This document shows, one piece after another, positions 32,685 through 42,861 of a DNA stretch of 64,000 nt (position 1 is its first letter; each line of letters begins with the position of its first letter). The stretch comes from Deinandra increscens subsp. villosa (taxonomy: Eukaryota; Streptophyta; Magnoliopsida; Asterales; Asteraceae). The notes under the pieces are model-generated. The model searched no databases and was not told where the DNA came from. It saw only the letters and a program-made list of their open reading frames with translations. The DNA lies in the NCBI GenBank assembly GCA_039602395.1, contig JBCNJP010000044.1:192424-256423 (forward strand), written 5' to 3'. The position numbers and the translations under genes were made by a program.

Positions 32685-35600
32685 AACTATGGGAATAACC
32701 GCAACGGGCAAGGAAACAATCAGAACAACAATGGTGGAGCCCGTGGCTGCTATGAATGTGGTGCTCAAGGCCACATTAAGAGGGACTGCCCGCAGTTAAG
32801 AAGACAGGGGAATGGTAACCAAGAAAACAATGGTGGGAACGGTAATGGTGGAGGAAATGGCAACGGGAATGGTAACAACGGGAATGGTGGAAATGGCAGA
32901 GGAAGAGCTTTTGTCATGGGTCAAGGTGAAGCTCGCAACGATGCCAACGTGATTAACGGTAAATTCATACTTAATGGTTTCTTTGCTACTGTATTGTTTG
33001 ATTCTGGTGCTGAAAGAAGCTTTATTTCCACTAAGTTTGCTAAGCTAATTAATGCTAAACCAATTGACTTAGACGCTACGTATGTGGTAGAACTAGCGAA
33101 TGGTAAACTTCATGATACGACTCAGATAGTTAAGGACTGTAAGTTAGAGCTAGCTGGCCATAAGTTAGGAATCGATCTTATGCCTTTCCCGATTGGTAGT
33201 TTTGATGTCATAGTAGGAATTGATTGGTTATCTGAAAACCGAGCTGAAATTTTATGTCAAGAAAAAGTGGTTCGTATCCCACTCGAAGAAGGTGAAGTGT
33301 TAACAGTTCAAGGTGAAAAAGGTGGAGCAGTCACCGGTATTATCTCGTTTCTCAAAGCTCAAAAGTGTCTTCGTAAAGGTCACTTCGCGATTCTTGCAAA
33401 CGTCACCGACACGACACTTCCCGAGCGTAAAATTGACGACTACCCGATAGTCCGCGACTTCCAAGATGTATTTCCTGAAGATCTGCCTGGTTTGCCTCCG
33501 TTTCGACAAGTAGAGTTTGGGATCGACTTAGCTCCTGGAGCCGCTCCGATTGCACACGCACCTTACCGTTTGGCGGTAAGCGAACTCAACGAACTCTCCT
33601 CACAACTTCAAGAGCTACTCGACAAAGGATTTATCCGTCTAAGTTCGTCTCCATGGGGAGCACCGGTATTGTTTGTTAAGAAGAAAGATGGAACGTTCCG
33701 AATGTGTATTGACTACCGAGAACTTAACAAGGTTACGATCAAGAATCGGTATCCACTTCCTCGAATCGACGATCTCTTCGATCAACTACAAGGTTCGAGC
33801 TACTTTTCAAAGATTGATCTACGGTCTGGATATCACCAACTTCGTGTTCGGGATGAGGATGTCCCCAAGACTGCTTTCAGAACTCGGTATGGTCATTACG
33901 AGTTCCTGGTTATGCCGTTTGGGCTAACTAATGCACCTGCTGTATTTATGGATTTGATGAATCGAGTGTGCAAGTCGTACCTCGATCAGTTTGTGATAGT
34001 TTTCATCGATGATATTTTGATCTACTCCAAGACAAAGGAGGAACACGAGAGACACGTACGACTGATTTTGGAATTACTCCGCAAGGAACAGCTTTATGCT
34101 AAGTTTTCGAAGTGCGATTTTTGGATTCGCGAAGTCCAGTTTCTTGGACACATTGTTAATAAAGAAGGAATTCATGTCGGCCCAGCTAAAGTGGAAGCTA
34201 TTAAGAATTGGTCTACTCCGAGAGCGCCAACCGAAATCCGACAATTTTTAGGACTTGCCGGATACTACCGAAGATTCATTAAGGGTTTCTCGCAATTGGC
34301 TCAACCCTTAACGGCTTTAACGCACAAAGGAGTGCAATATAAATGGGGTGAAAAAGAAGAACACGCGTTTCAAACTCTTAAGGATATGTTATGTTCAGCT
34401 CCAATTCTCGCGTTACCCGATGGGGTTGACGACTTTGTAGTTTACTGTGATGCATCCATCCAAGGACTCGGTTGCGTGTTAATGCAACGGGACAAAGTGA
34501 TTGCCTACGGGTCAAGGCAATTGAAGGACATTGAGAAGAATTATACAACGCATGATTTGGAATTGGGAGCCGTTGTTCATGCACTCAAGATTTGGAGACA
34601 TTACCTCTACGGAACAAAGTGCACAATATTTACCGACCACAAAAGCTTACAACACATCTTTGATCAGAAGGATCTCAACATGCGACAGCGAAGATGGGTC
34701 GAGTTACTAAACGACTATGACTTAGCAATTAAGTATCATCCAGGAAAAGCCAATGTTGTGGCTGATGCCTTAAGTCGGAAAGAGTACGAAAAGCCTCGAC
34801 GAGTACGAGCGCTGCAACTTACCATCCACTCGGGATTGCCGGATCGGATCCGTGATGCCCAACGGGAAGCTTTAAAGGAAGAAAACTTCGCAGCCGAAGC
34901 ACTGCGAGGGGTAGATGGTAACTCTGAAGTTAAGTCCGACGGACTCAGGTATTATAATGACAGAATTTGGGTTCCTTTACTTGGAAATCTCCGTGAGCTC
35001 GTGATGGATGAGGCTCACAAATCAAGGTATTCGGTGCACCCTGGATCGGACAAAATGTACCAAGACTTGAAGAGTTTGTATTGGTGGCCGAATATGAAAG
35101 CCGATATTGCTAGATATGTGGCTAAGTGTTTAACATGTTCAAGGGTTAAGATCGAGTACCAAAAGCCTTCTGGGCTATTACAACAACCAAAGATCCCAGA
35201 ATGGAAATGGGAGGATATCTCCATGGATTTTGTAACGGGATTACCTCATCGATCGAATCGACCGGATGCGATTTGGGTTATCATTGATCGACTAACCAAA
35301 TCTGCACATTTTATTCCAATGAGGGAAAGTGACAATATGGATAAGTTGACAAAGCTGTACATTGACCGAATTGTGGCACGTCATGGAGTGCCTAAGACTA
35401 TTATCTCCGACAGAGATCCTCGATTTACTTCCCGACTGTGGCAATCTATGCAAGAAGCACTGGGAACCAGACTGGATATGAGTACAACTTATCACCCGCA
35501 GACCGATGGTCAGACGGAACGAACTATTCAGACTTTAGAAGACATGCTCCGAGCTTGCGTTCTCGACTTCGGTAAAGACTGGGAGGCTCACCTTCCGTTG

Positions 35601-35846
35601 GTGGAGTTCTCCTACAACAACAGTTATCATACGAGTATCGGTGCAGCACCTTTTGAAGCCCTTTATGGCAGAAAATGTAGATCGCCCGTGTGTTGGGCCG
35701 AAACGGGTGAGAAAGGACTCACCAGACCGGAAATCATTCATGATACAACGGAACGCATTATTCAAATCAGAAAACGGATAGCCGCAGCACGTGACAGACA
35801 AAAGAGCTATGCCGACAAACGCCGTAAGGCGACAAAGTACTATTGA
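32685..35846 (+). CDS. Gag end and protease-RT-RNase H-integrase of chromovirus C
   Basis: Continues C's gag frame after D. First a CYECGAQGHIKRDC knuckle (about 32749-32790) and a Gly/Asn-rich linker. Counting from the Met at 32916: protease LFDSGAERSFIS (Asp29); RT with DLRSGYHQLRV (Asp301) and FIDDILIYSK (Asp365, Asp366); RNase H with CDAS (Asp512), TDHKS (Asp574), ADALS (Asp617); integrase zinc finger (His708, Cys738, Cys741) and catalytic Asp771, Asp832, Glu868 in D,D(35)E spacing. All catalytic residues are intact. The frame ends at TGA 35844-35846 owing to a small deletion near 35828 that separates the C-terminal chromodomain part. Confidence 0.92.
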   Translation, partial: NYGNNRNGQGNNQNNNGGARGCYECGAQGHIKRDCPQLRRQGNGNQENNGGNGNGGGNGNGNGNNGNGGNGRGRAFVMGQGEARNDANVINGKFILNGFFATVLFDSGAERSFISTKFAKLINAKPIDLDATYVVELANGKLHDTTQIVKDCKLELAGHKLGIDLMPFPIGSFDVIVGIDWLSENRAEILCQEKVVRIPLEEGEVLTVQGEKGGAVTGIISFLKAQKCLRKGHFAILANVTDTTLPERKIDDYPIVRDFQDVFPEDLPGLPPFRQVEFGIDLAPGAAPIAHAPYRLAVSELNELSSQLQELLDKGFIRLSSSPWGAPVLFVKKKDGTFRMCIDYRELNKVTIKNRYPLPRIDDLFDQLQGSSYFSKIDLRSGYHQLRVRDEDVPKTAFRTRYGHYEFLVMPFGLTNAPAVFMDLMNRVCKSYLDQFVIVFIDDILIYSKTKEEHERHVRLILELLRKEQLYAKFSKCDFWIREVQFLGHIVNKEGIHVGPAKVEAIKNWSTPRAPTEIRQFLGLAGYYRRFIKGFSQLAQPLTALTHKGVQYKWGEKEEHAFQTLKDMLCSAPILALPDGVDDFVVYCDASIQGLGCVLMQRDKVIAYGSRQLKDIEKNYTTHDLELGAVVHALKIWRHYLYGTKCTIFTDHKSLQHIFDQKDLNMRQRRWVELLNDYDLAIKYHPGKANVVADALSRKEYEKPRRVRALQLTIHSGLPDRIRDAQREALKEENFAAEALRGVDGNSEVKSDGLRYYNDRIWVPLLGNLRELVMDEAHKSRYSVHPGSDKMYQDLKSLYWWPNMKADIARYVAKCLTCSRVKIEYQKPSGLLQQPKIPEWKWEDISMDFVTGLPHRSNRPDAIWVIIDRLTKSAHFIPMRESDNMDKLTKLYIDRIVARHGVPKTIISDRDPRFTSRLWQSMQEALGTRLDMSTTYHPQTDGQTERTIQTLEDMLRACVLDFGKDWEAHLPLVEFSYNNSYHTSIGAAPFEALYGRKCRSPVCWAETGEKGLTRPEIIHDTTERIIQIRKRIAAARDRQKSYADKRRKATKYY

Positions 35847-36274
35847 AGGTATCTCCCTGGAAGGGAGTGGTACGCTTCGGAAAGCGTGGAAAGTTGAATC
35901 CTCGCTATATCGGACTATTTGAAATCATTTGGGAAGTAGGCCCGGTGGCCTACCGATTACAACTCCCTGCGGAACTCGATGGAGTTCACAACGTGTTTCA
36001 CGTCTCGAATCTGAAGAAATGTCTGGCTAACAACATTGAAGTAATTCCTTTGGAGGAATTAGAAATTGATGAACATTTAAGATTTATTGAGCAACCGGTA
36101 GAAATAATGGGACGCGAGGAGAAAGCCCTCAAACGTAGCAAGATTCCGATCGTCAAAGTTCGATGGAACTCAAAACGTGGACCTGAATATACTTGGGAAC
36201 GAGAGGATCAGATGAAGAAAAAGTATCCTCACTTGTTCGAGCAAACGTCCACAGAAACTCAAGGTATGATTTAA
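35828..36274 (+). pseudogene. Integrase C-terminus with chromodomain, out of frame (C)
   Basis: In a second frame from about 35829 the sequence encodes the GDKVLLKVSPWKG block, a GPFE-like GLFEIIWEVG block, LHNVFH-like VHNVFHVSNLKK, and a chromodomain-like end (VKVRWNSKRGPEYTWERED, about 36158-36214; then QMKKKYPHLF). This is the usual C-terminus of Tekay-type integrase, where the chromodomain directs integration to chromatin marks. The codons between YADKRRK and GDKVLL are missing, so a short deletion caused the frameshift. Stop TAA at 36272-36274. Confidence 0.82.
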
Positions 36275-36433
36275 TTTTGGGGACCAAAATTCCTTTAACA
36301 GGAGGAGGATGTGGCGACCCTAAAACTTTTGCTTTCTTTCCCCAGCAACGATAGCAGCGACGACAGCTGAGGCTGCGAATGCTACGACGCAAGAATAATT
36401 TTCGGGACGAAAATTCCATTTACAAGGGGATGA
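36275..36433 (+). promoter_or_regulatory. 3' non-coding region and polypurine tracts of C, duplicated module
   Basis: Two similar modules follow one another. The first, 36276-36325, reads TTTTGGGGACCAAAATTCC...AGGAGGAGGATGTGGCGACCC. The second, 36398-36445, reads TTTTCGGGACGAAAATTCC...CAAGGGGATGATGTGACATCC. The second is the working tract before the LTR; the first looks like an older polypurine tract plus LTR start. Confidence 0.6.
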
Positions 36434-38972
36434 TGTGACATCCAGGAATTTCAAGGTTCACTTCCGTTAGACAAATCCGTTAGTTACGTTATAAGTGTTA
36501 ACTTAGTAACTAATGCTTAACTAGGCCGAATACGTCCACGACCTTTGGTTGATCACCGAACCCGTCCTTATGTGTTTACTTATTTTATTACCACTATGTG
36601 AAATTATGTGCAACGTGTTTACTGAATTAATTGTGTAAATTGGTCACTTTTAGGTTTCTAGCGAAACTACCGGGCGAAACTATAGTGTCGCCCGGCTAGC
36701 CAAACCTCTGACTTGCAGAGCCAGTTTCGCTTGGCCAGCGAAACTGACCAGCGAAACTAGCTCCTGTTATATATTAACATAAAACCCTAGAGATCCCATT
36801 TTTGCACCATTTACTCAAAACACACACACACTCTCTTGGAACTTCTGGTCAGCCAAGAATCACCACAAGCCGACGTGATCCCAGCCTCGAGACAACATCC
36901 ATTCGGATCCTAGATCGAATCGTGAGTCTCCCAAAACCATTTTTATGTGTTCTTTATGTGTTTTCTTAAAAAGCATGCTTAAACCTCTATGGAATCACTT
37001 GATCTTTTGATATGATGCTTAGGAATGCTAGATCTATCATAAAGTCAGTAACTTTACGTTTGAAATCAAACCATAATGAAGATTTATGCTATTTAGGTCA
37101 TTTTAGGTCTAAAATGTGTTTTTGGTGTTTTGAATGTGAAAACCCATGTTTAAGGTGCTAAAACTGCTTCTATGATGTTGGTAAATGATTATGCATGCTA
37201 GATATTGAATTACATGGAATATGGAAGCTGTTAGATTGATTTTTAGGCTAATTTATGTGTTTTTCGCGACCAGCGAAACTAGCCTGTTCTCTGGGCGAAA
37301 CTATCCAGCGAAATTATGTATATCTTCATATAGCGACACTATGTAGCGAAACTATAGTGTCGCCGGGTAAACCAACCAGACCTGTCCGAACGAAACTACC
37401 GAGCGAAATTCCCTGAACGAAAGTTCAAACCAGTTTCGGGCGAAACTAGGCTAGCGAAACTGTGCCAACAGTTTCGAGCGAAACTAGCCTAGCGAAACTG
37501 TGTCATCGGGTATTGCCTAGCGAAAGTGCTGCCCGTGCACACAGCGAAACTGCCTAGCGAAACTGCTAGCGAAATTGAGACCAGAATCCAAACTTATGCA
37601 ATTTATTTGAATGTTATGCCATGACTTACATGATTATGCTATGATGATACATGCTTTGATTTCTGATGTATATGAACCCTTGTTTATGATCAACCATCGG
37701 TGTCGTGTGTCGGTATGTCGTGTCGTAGTACCAACGTGCTATGTTATGGGCCATAGTGACGTTAAGATAATGATTAGACACAAAACTAATACTTAAGACC
37801 TAAACGTGTTCATAGGTCTTCGATAAGCAATACTTAGACTATTAGCAAGTGTAGCAGTGCAACCAAAGGTGAGTGTCACTAACCCAATTACCGTGAACCC
37901 GTTTGGGTCACACCGAATAACTAAATGAAAAACAATGCTGACAATCTCGAGAGTGCTATGCACCTCCCTGATGAACTTGAAAACTTAGGAGTGCTCGGCA
38001 CCCACTTGATGAACTTGAAGTGCTTTATGGGAAGCACTTGTGAATTACTTAAACAACTATTTCTGAAACGAAACTGAAAACACTTTTGAGATTCATGAGA
38101 ATCCGGTAAACCGTTTTAATATGGCTAGCGTAGGTTAAAGTCTAAACCATATGATATCACATGATTTCTAAGGATGCCTTGAAACTTAAAAGTCCTCAAC
38201 TAAATTGTACCATTAATTGTAAAGCGAGGGGATGTTGGGTAGATCTACTGGAGTTTGACAAACTCCGCCCCGTGGCACGGGGAGTGCACGGAGGTAAAAT
38301 ATCAGCCTATTTGACCGTGATCCCGAGAGGACACGGGGGAGGCAAATCCGCGATGACGTAGGTCCGCAAAACATGATGGCACGGCCACTACAATAATAGT
38401 CAGCTTTGGTACAAACTTCCTTAGTGCATGGAACAACGGATTAGCTACCCGCGATATCGGTTGAGCACTTTAACTATACAAAACTAGTTCATACCCGATA
38501 ACGTATGTTACGGACAATACTTTTGCTAAACCACAGAACTATGATTTTGGATACTTCTAAGAATTGCTTTTCACAAAGAAATACTACATATGTATATGTT
38601 GACACGATTATGATTATGAGACCGGGCCACTGCGTGACAAGCCCACTGTGAACTCACCAACCGTTAGGTTGACACTTGCGTGGTTTAAACTTTTGCAGAT
38701 CGCTGAGGAGTATCCGGAGCAGGTTGACATGGCACAAGAAGACATTTACTTTTGTTTAAACTAAATTGGGAATTTAAAACAACGTTTATGTAAAGCACAT
38801 GGCTAGTGCTAAAGACAATGTTTTCCGCTGCGTACTGTTAAACTGTTTTTATTATTAATGTTTGGACTTTACTCTGATTCGTTTAGTATTTGTAACTAAT
38901 GGTTGCGTTCCTGGTCTAGTCGCACCCCTTAACGGTATAAACTCCGTTAGTGGTTAACTTGGGGGTGTGACA
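36434..38972 (+). repeat. 3' LTR of element C
   Basis: 2539 bp, the same length as the 5' LTR, with about 25 scattered substitutions by eye and no length change. Carries the same two GCGAAACT clusters (36658-36770 and 37265-37585). Followed by target duplication AAAAC. Confidence 0.93.
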
Positions 38973-38977
38973 AAAAC

Positions 38978-39550
38978 TTTCATGATGATTTTTATCCTGA
39001 ATGTGCAAATGGTAATGAATTAGGTTTCTATGATGATTTCAGTGATCATCATGTTTCTCACACTCAAAAGAAATTTTCAAAAACTAAGAAACCGAAACCT
39101 GTCATAGAAACCATTGTTGATGATGACACGATTGAGGAAATTGTTTCCGATCGGCGTCGATGCTTTAAATGCAAGAAATGAGGGCACACTTACAAAAGTT
39201 GCCCTCAGAAGAAAGAAAAATCTGAAAATTCTGGTTTTGTATCAGATGGCTACTTTTTAGATAAACCTGCATCTGCTGATTCTAAGAAACATGTAAAATT
39301 TGTTGATCCTAAAGGATTCATTCATAATGATTTGAAGTCGTCTATGTCAAACTTTCAATCTGAAAACCATGAAAAGACATTTGATGGTAAATTCTGTAAA
39401 AGTTAAATCTATTTTGAAAATTTTTGAAGGGTCATCAACTCAGCAGAATGAAAAGTGGAAACCGAAAGGTCCTTCCACTGCAGGACAAGACTTTGTTGAA
39501 GATGACGGACGACCCAAAGCTTCGAGCTTGGGTTCTTCCCGATCTAATTA
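38978..39550 (+). pseudogene. Gag C-terminus with second zinc knuckle, element A (broken)
   Basis: Continues A's Gly/Asp/Phe-rich Gag tail after C. A CX2CX4HX4C knuckle (CFKCKK.GHTYKSC, about 39161-39202) contains an in-frame TGA in place of a residue. A basic tail ends RSN and TAA at 39549-39551, at the position where D and H also stop their Gag. Confidence 0.72.
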
Positions 39551-39551
39551 A

Positions 39552-42500
39552 TTTGCTTAATGTGTGCAGGGAGCTTCACGATAGTCCTTAAACAATTTAT
39601 GGGTTTATTGATAGTGAAGCGTCCAGGCACATGACTAGTGACATCTCACTGCTCCATGACATTCAGCCATTTAACGGAGGGAATGTTACATTTACCGGAA
39701 ATAAAGGTGGAAAAATTACGGGCATTGGTAAATTAAGCAATGGTGCAATCACATTTAATCGAGTTGAATACGTTCAAGAATTGGAATACAACCTGCTGAG
39801 TGTCTTCCATATCTGTGATAAGCAATTCACAACTGCTTTCACGGGGAGTGAATGCTTGATCTTGAAGCCGGGTTACAAGATTCCTGAAGATTGTATTGTT
39901 ATGCGAGCACCATGTCTATCCAATCTATATGTTTTGGATATGAATTCAGCAAAGGCGAATGTGGTCGGTCAGTGTTTCATATCAAAGGCTTCCGAGAGAG
40001 ATTTCATCCTTTGGCACAGAAGTATGGGTCACATCCATTATCGCAAGATGAATGAGTTGGTGGGAAAGAATCTTGTTGAAGGGGTTCCAAATCATCAATT
40101 CACTTTTAATGATGTGTGCGTCAGTTGCAAAAAGGGGGAAGCAACAACGGAAATCTCATCCCTTGAAGAAGTACCACTTAACAGATGTCCCCTGGAATTG
40201 CTTCACATGGATTTATTTGGTCCGGTGAAGAAACAAAGCATTTCCGGACATTGGTACCGTAGAGTCGTTACTGATGAATATTCTCAGTTTTCTTGGGTGG
40301 ATTTTCTTGTGACAAAAAGTGAAACACCACGAATTCTGATCAACTTGATTAACACACTAGAATCTTATTACAAGTTGAAAGTTAAAAGAATTCGAAGCGA
40401 CAACGGCACGGAGTTCAAGAAAATGACATGAAAATGTTCTGTTTGGAGAAGCATATTGTACAAGAATTTAGTACTCCTTATACACCTCAACAGAACGGTG
40501 TCGCGGAACGGAAAAATAGAACGATCATTGAGACGGCAAGAACCATGTTGGCAGATGCTCGACTTCCAGTGAATTTCTAGACAGAAGCAGTCAACAAAGC
40601 ATGTTATGTGCTTAATAGGGTTCTCACTGTGAAACGACTTGGTAAAACATGCTATGAGTTGTTGAAAAATCACAAGCCGAATCACAAGAATCTGGAACCA
40701 TTTGGGTGTCCTTGCACAGTTTTACGGTCTGCTAGAAAGTTCGATGACAAAGAATTTGAAGGTTTCTTTGTCGGTTACTCGAACAAAAAAAAACGTGTTT
40801 TTAACAAGAACACCGGTGTAGTGGAAGAATACTTACATGTGAATTTTCAATCGTACACGTTACCACCCAGAGGTGTTGGTCCAGATTGGATGTTCGACTA
40901 CAAGGGTATCTTTGATTCACTTGAGTCAAGAAGAGACGAAACTGATGATCATCTTACAAATGTGTACATTAACTTACAAGATGATGTTCCGGTTATGCAT
41001 ATTCCGTCTCCCCGTCTGCTGCTCCGAATGTGCCTGCTGCTGAAGATTATCTGACCGAAACCACAATTGACTCTGCCATAGAAGCTTATGAGATGTCTTC
41101 TGATGATGAACACGAGTTTCATAAAGCCAATTCGGAACCGGTTGATAATCTTGTCCCACAAGTTGAGCCTATTATAAGTGCTACTGGTGCTGTTGACGCT
41201 GATATTGTTCAACCTGTTTCACAGACTGAAACCAGTACAACTAACAATGTGGTGGAGGAAGATCATGTTCCAAATTTGGATGAAAGTATTGTTGTTCAGA
41301 CTCATCCGACACTCCGGGTAAACACCTATCATCCATAAGACAACATTATTGGTGATTTAGATGATGGAGTGCGGACGAGATGACAGATTGAGAGTAGTGC
41401 TTTGCTTATAATCAGGGAATCCAGTTTTCAAAACAAGGTGTTCCACTCATGCTTCTTGTCCCAAATCAAGCCAACAGACATTAAACAAGCATTAAAAGAT
41501 GGTTCATGGGTTGAAGCTATGCAGGAAGACTTTCAACAATTATAAAAACTCGGGGTGTGGCACCTGGTAGATTTGCCTGAAAACAGTGAAGAACCATGCG
41601 GAACGCGTTAGGTCTTTAAGTGTAAACGAGACGACCGGGGGCTAATTGTCAGGAACAAGGCTCGTTTGGTTGTACAAGGTTTTTCACAAGAAGAAGGGAT
41701 AGATTTTAACGAAGTGTACACGCCTGTAGCTTGAATTGAAGCTATTCATATATTCTTGGCGTTTGCTGCACATCGTGGGTTTAAGGTCTATCAAATGGAT
41801 GTCAAAAGTGCATTTTTGTATGGAAAGGTGAAAGAAGAAGTCTATGTGAAACAAACTCCGGGATTCTACGATCCTGATTTTTCGGAAAAGGTCTATAAGT
41901 TGAACAAAGCGATGTATGGTTTGCATCAAGCTCCTCGAGCTTGGTATGAGACTTTGTCCACTTATTTACTGGAAAACGGGTTCAAGCGCGGGTTGGTAGA
42001 CTGCACCTTATTCTGCAAAAAGACGGGACGAGACTTGCTTTTGGTATAAATATATGTTGATAATATTATTTTGGAAGCTCAACCGAACAACTTTCGAAAG
42101 ATTTCGAGAAGTTAATGCAAACAAGGTTTGAGATGAGTTCCATGGGCTAAATGTCATTCTTTTTGGGTCTGCAAGTATATCAGTCTGACAAGGGAATTTT
42201 TATTCACCGGACGGAATACGTGCATGACGTGCTTAACCGATTCAAGATTACCGACGTTCGTGTTCTGGGTACTCCTATATAGCTGTCACATGGTCTATAT
42301 CCTGACGAGGATGGTGAAGAAGTCGAAGCGACTCTTTACCGTACAATGATTGGATCTTTGATGTATTTGACAGCTTGTAGCCCTGACATAATGTTTGATG
42401 TTTGTTTATGTGCTAGGTAGCAAGCTTCTCCGAGGCTTTTACATCTCAATGCAGTTAGAAGAATTCTAGCTTATCTGAAGGGTAACACGGATCTTGGGAA

Positions 42501-42861
42501 TAAGTTTGACTTATCGGCCTACTCGGACTCTGACTATGGATGTTGCAAGATTAATTTCAAATCAACAACGGCCTGTTGTCAGTTCTTGGGCGATAGGCTT
42601 GTGTCATGGCAGTGTAAGAAGCAATCATCCATAGCAACATCCACTGCTAAAGCTGAGTACATTATGGCTGCTAGTTGCTGCTCTCAGGTTTTGTGGATAC
42701 AACAACAGATGCGAGACTACGGTTTGCAATTTCTTACTACCCCTATACACATAGATAATTATGCTGCCATCTGCATAACCAAAAATCCCGTCCAATATTC
42801 CAAAACTAAGCACATTGATATTCGATATCACTTCATTCGTGATTGCCATGAAAACACTTGA
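39552..42861 (+). pseudogene. Copia protease-integrase-RT-RNase H, element A (broken)
   Basis: Order PR-INT-RT-RH, diagnostic of Ty1/copia. Protease: DSE.SRHM (about 39610-39634), Gly of the DSG triad lost. Integrase (main frame 39631-40431): zinc finger His129, His134, Cys163, Cys166, catalytic Asp194 in HMDLFGP and Asp in RSDNGTEF, then frameshift at 40430 and a stop in FW (40578-40580). RT: FSQEEGIDF, QMDVKSAFLYG, then YVDN (about 42052-42063) where YVDD is required. RNase H: SSIATSTAKAEY and HIDIRYHFIRD at the end. At least ten stops or frameshifts. Dead copy; confirms element A's class. Confidence 0.85.

Larger units (their letters stand above)
22159..38972 (+). mobile_element. Element C: Ty3/gypsy chromovirus (Tekay-like), interrupted by D
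   Basis: Complete element with LTRs 22159-24697 and 36434-38972, each 2539 bp and about 1% different by eye, flanked by AAAAC (22154-22158 and 38973-38977). Internal order: tRNA-Met-type primer-binding site (24701), gag, protease, RT, RNase H, integrase with C-terminal chromodomain, polypurine tract. Domain order PR-RT-RH-INT plus chromodomain defines a chromovirus; long LTRs and Gag type suggest the Tekay/Del clade (inferred). Without D (and one target duplication) it is about 10.5 kb. One frameshifting deletion near 35828 and the D insertion disable this copy. Confidence 0.92.
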
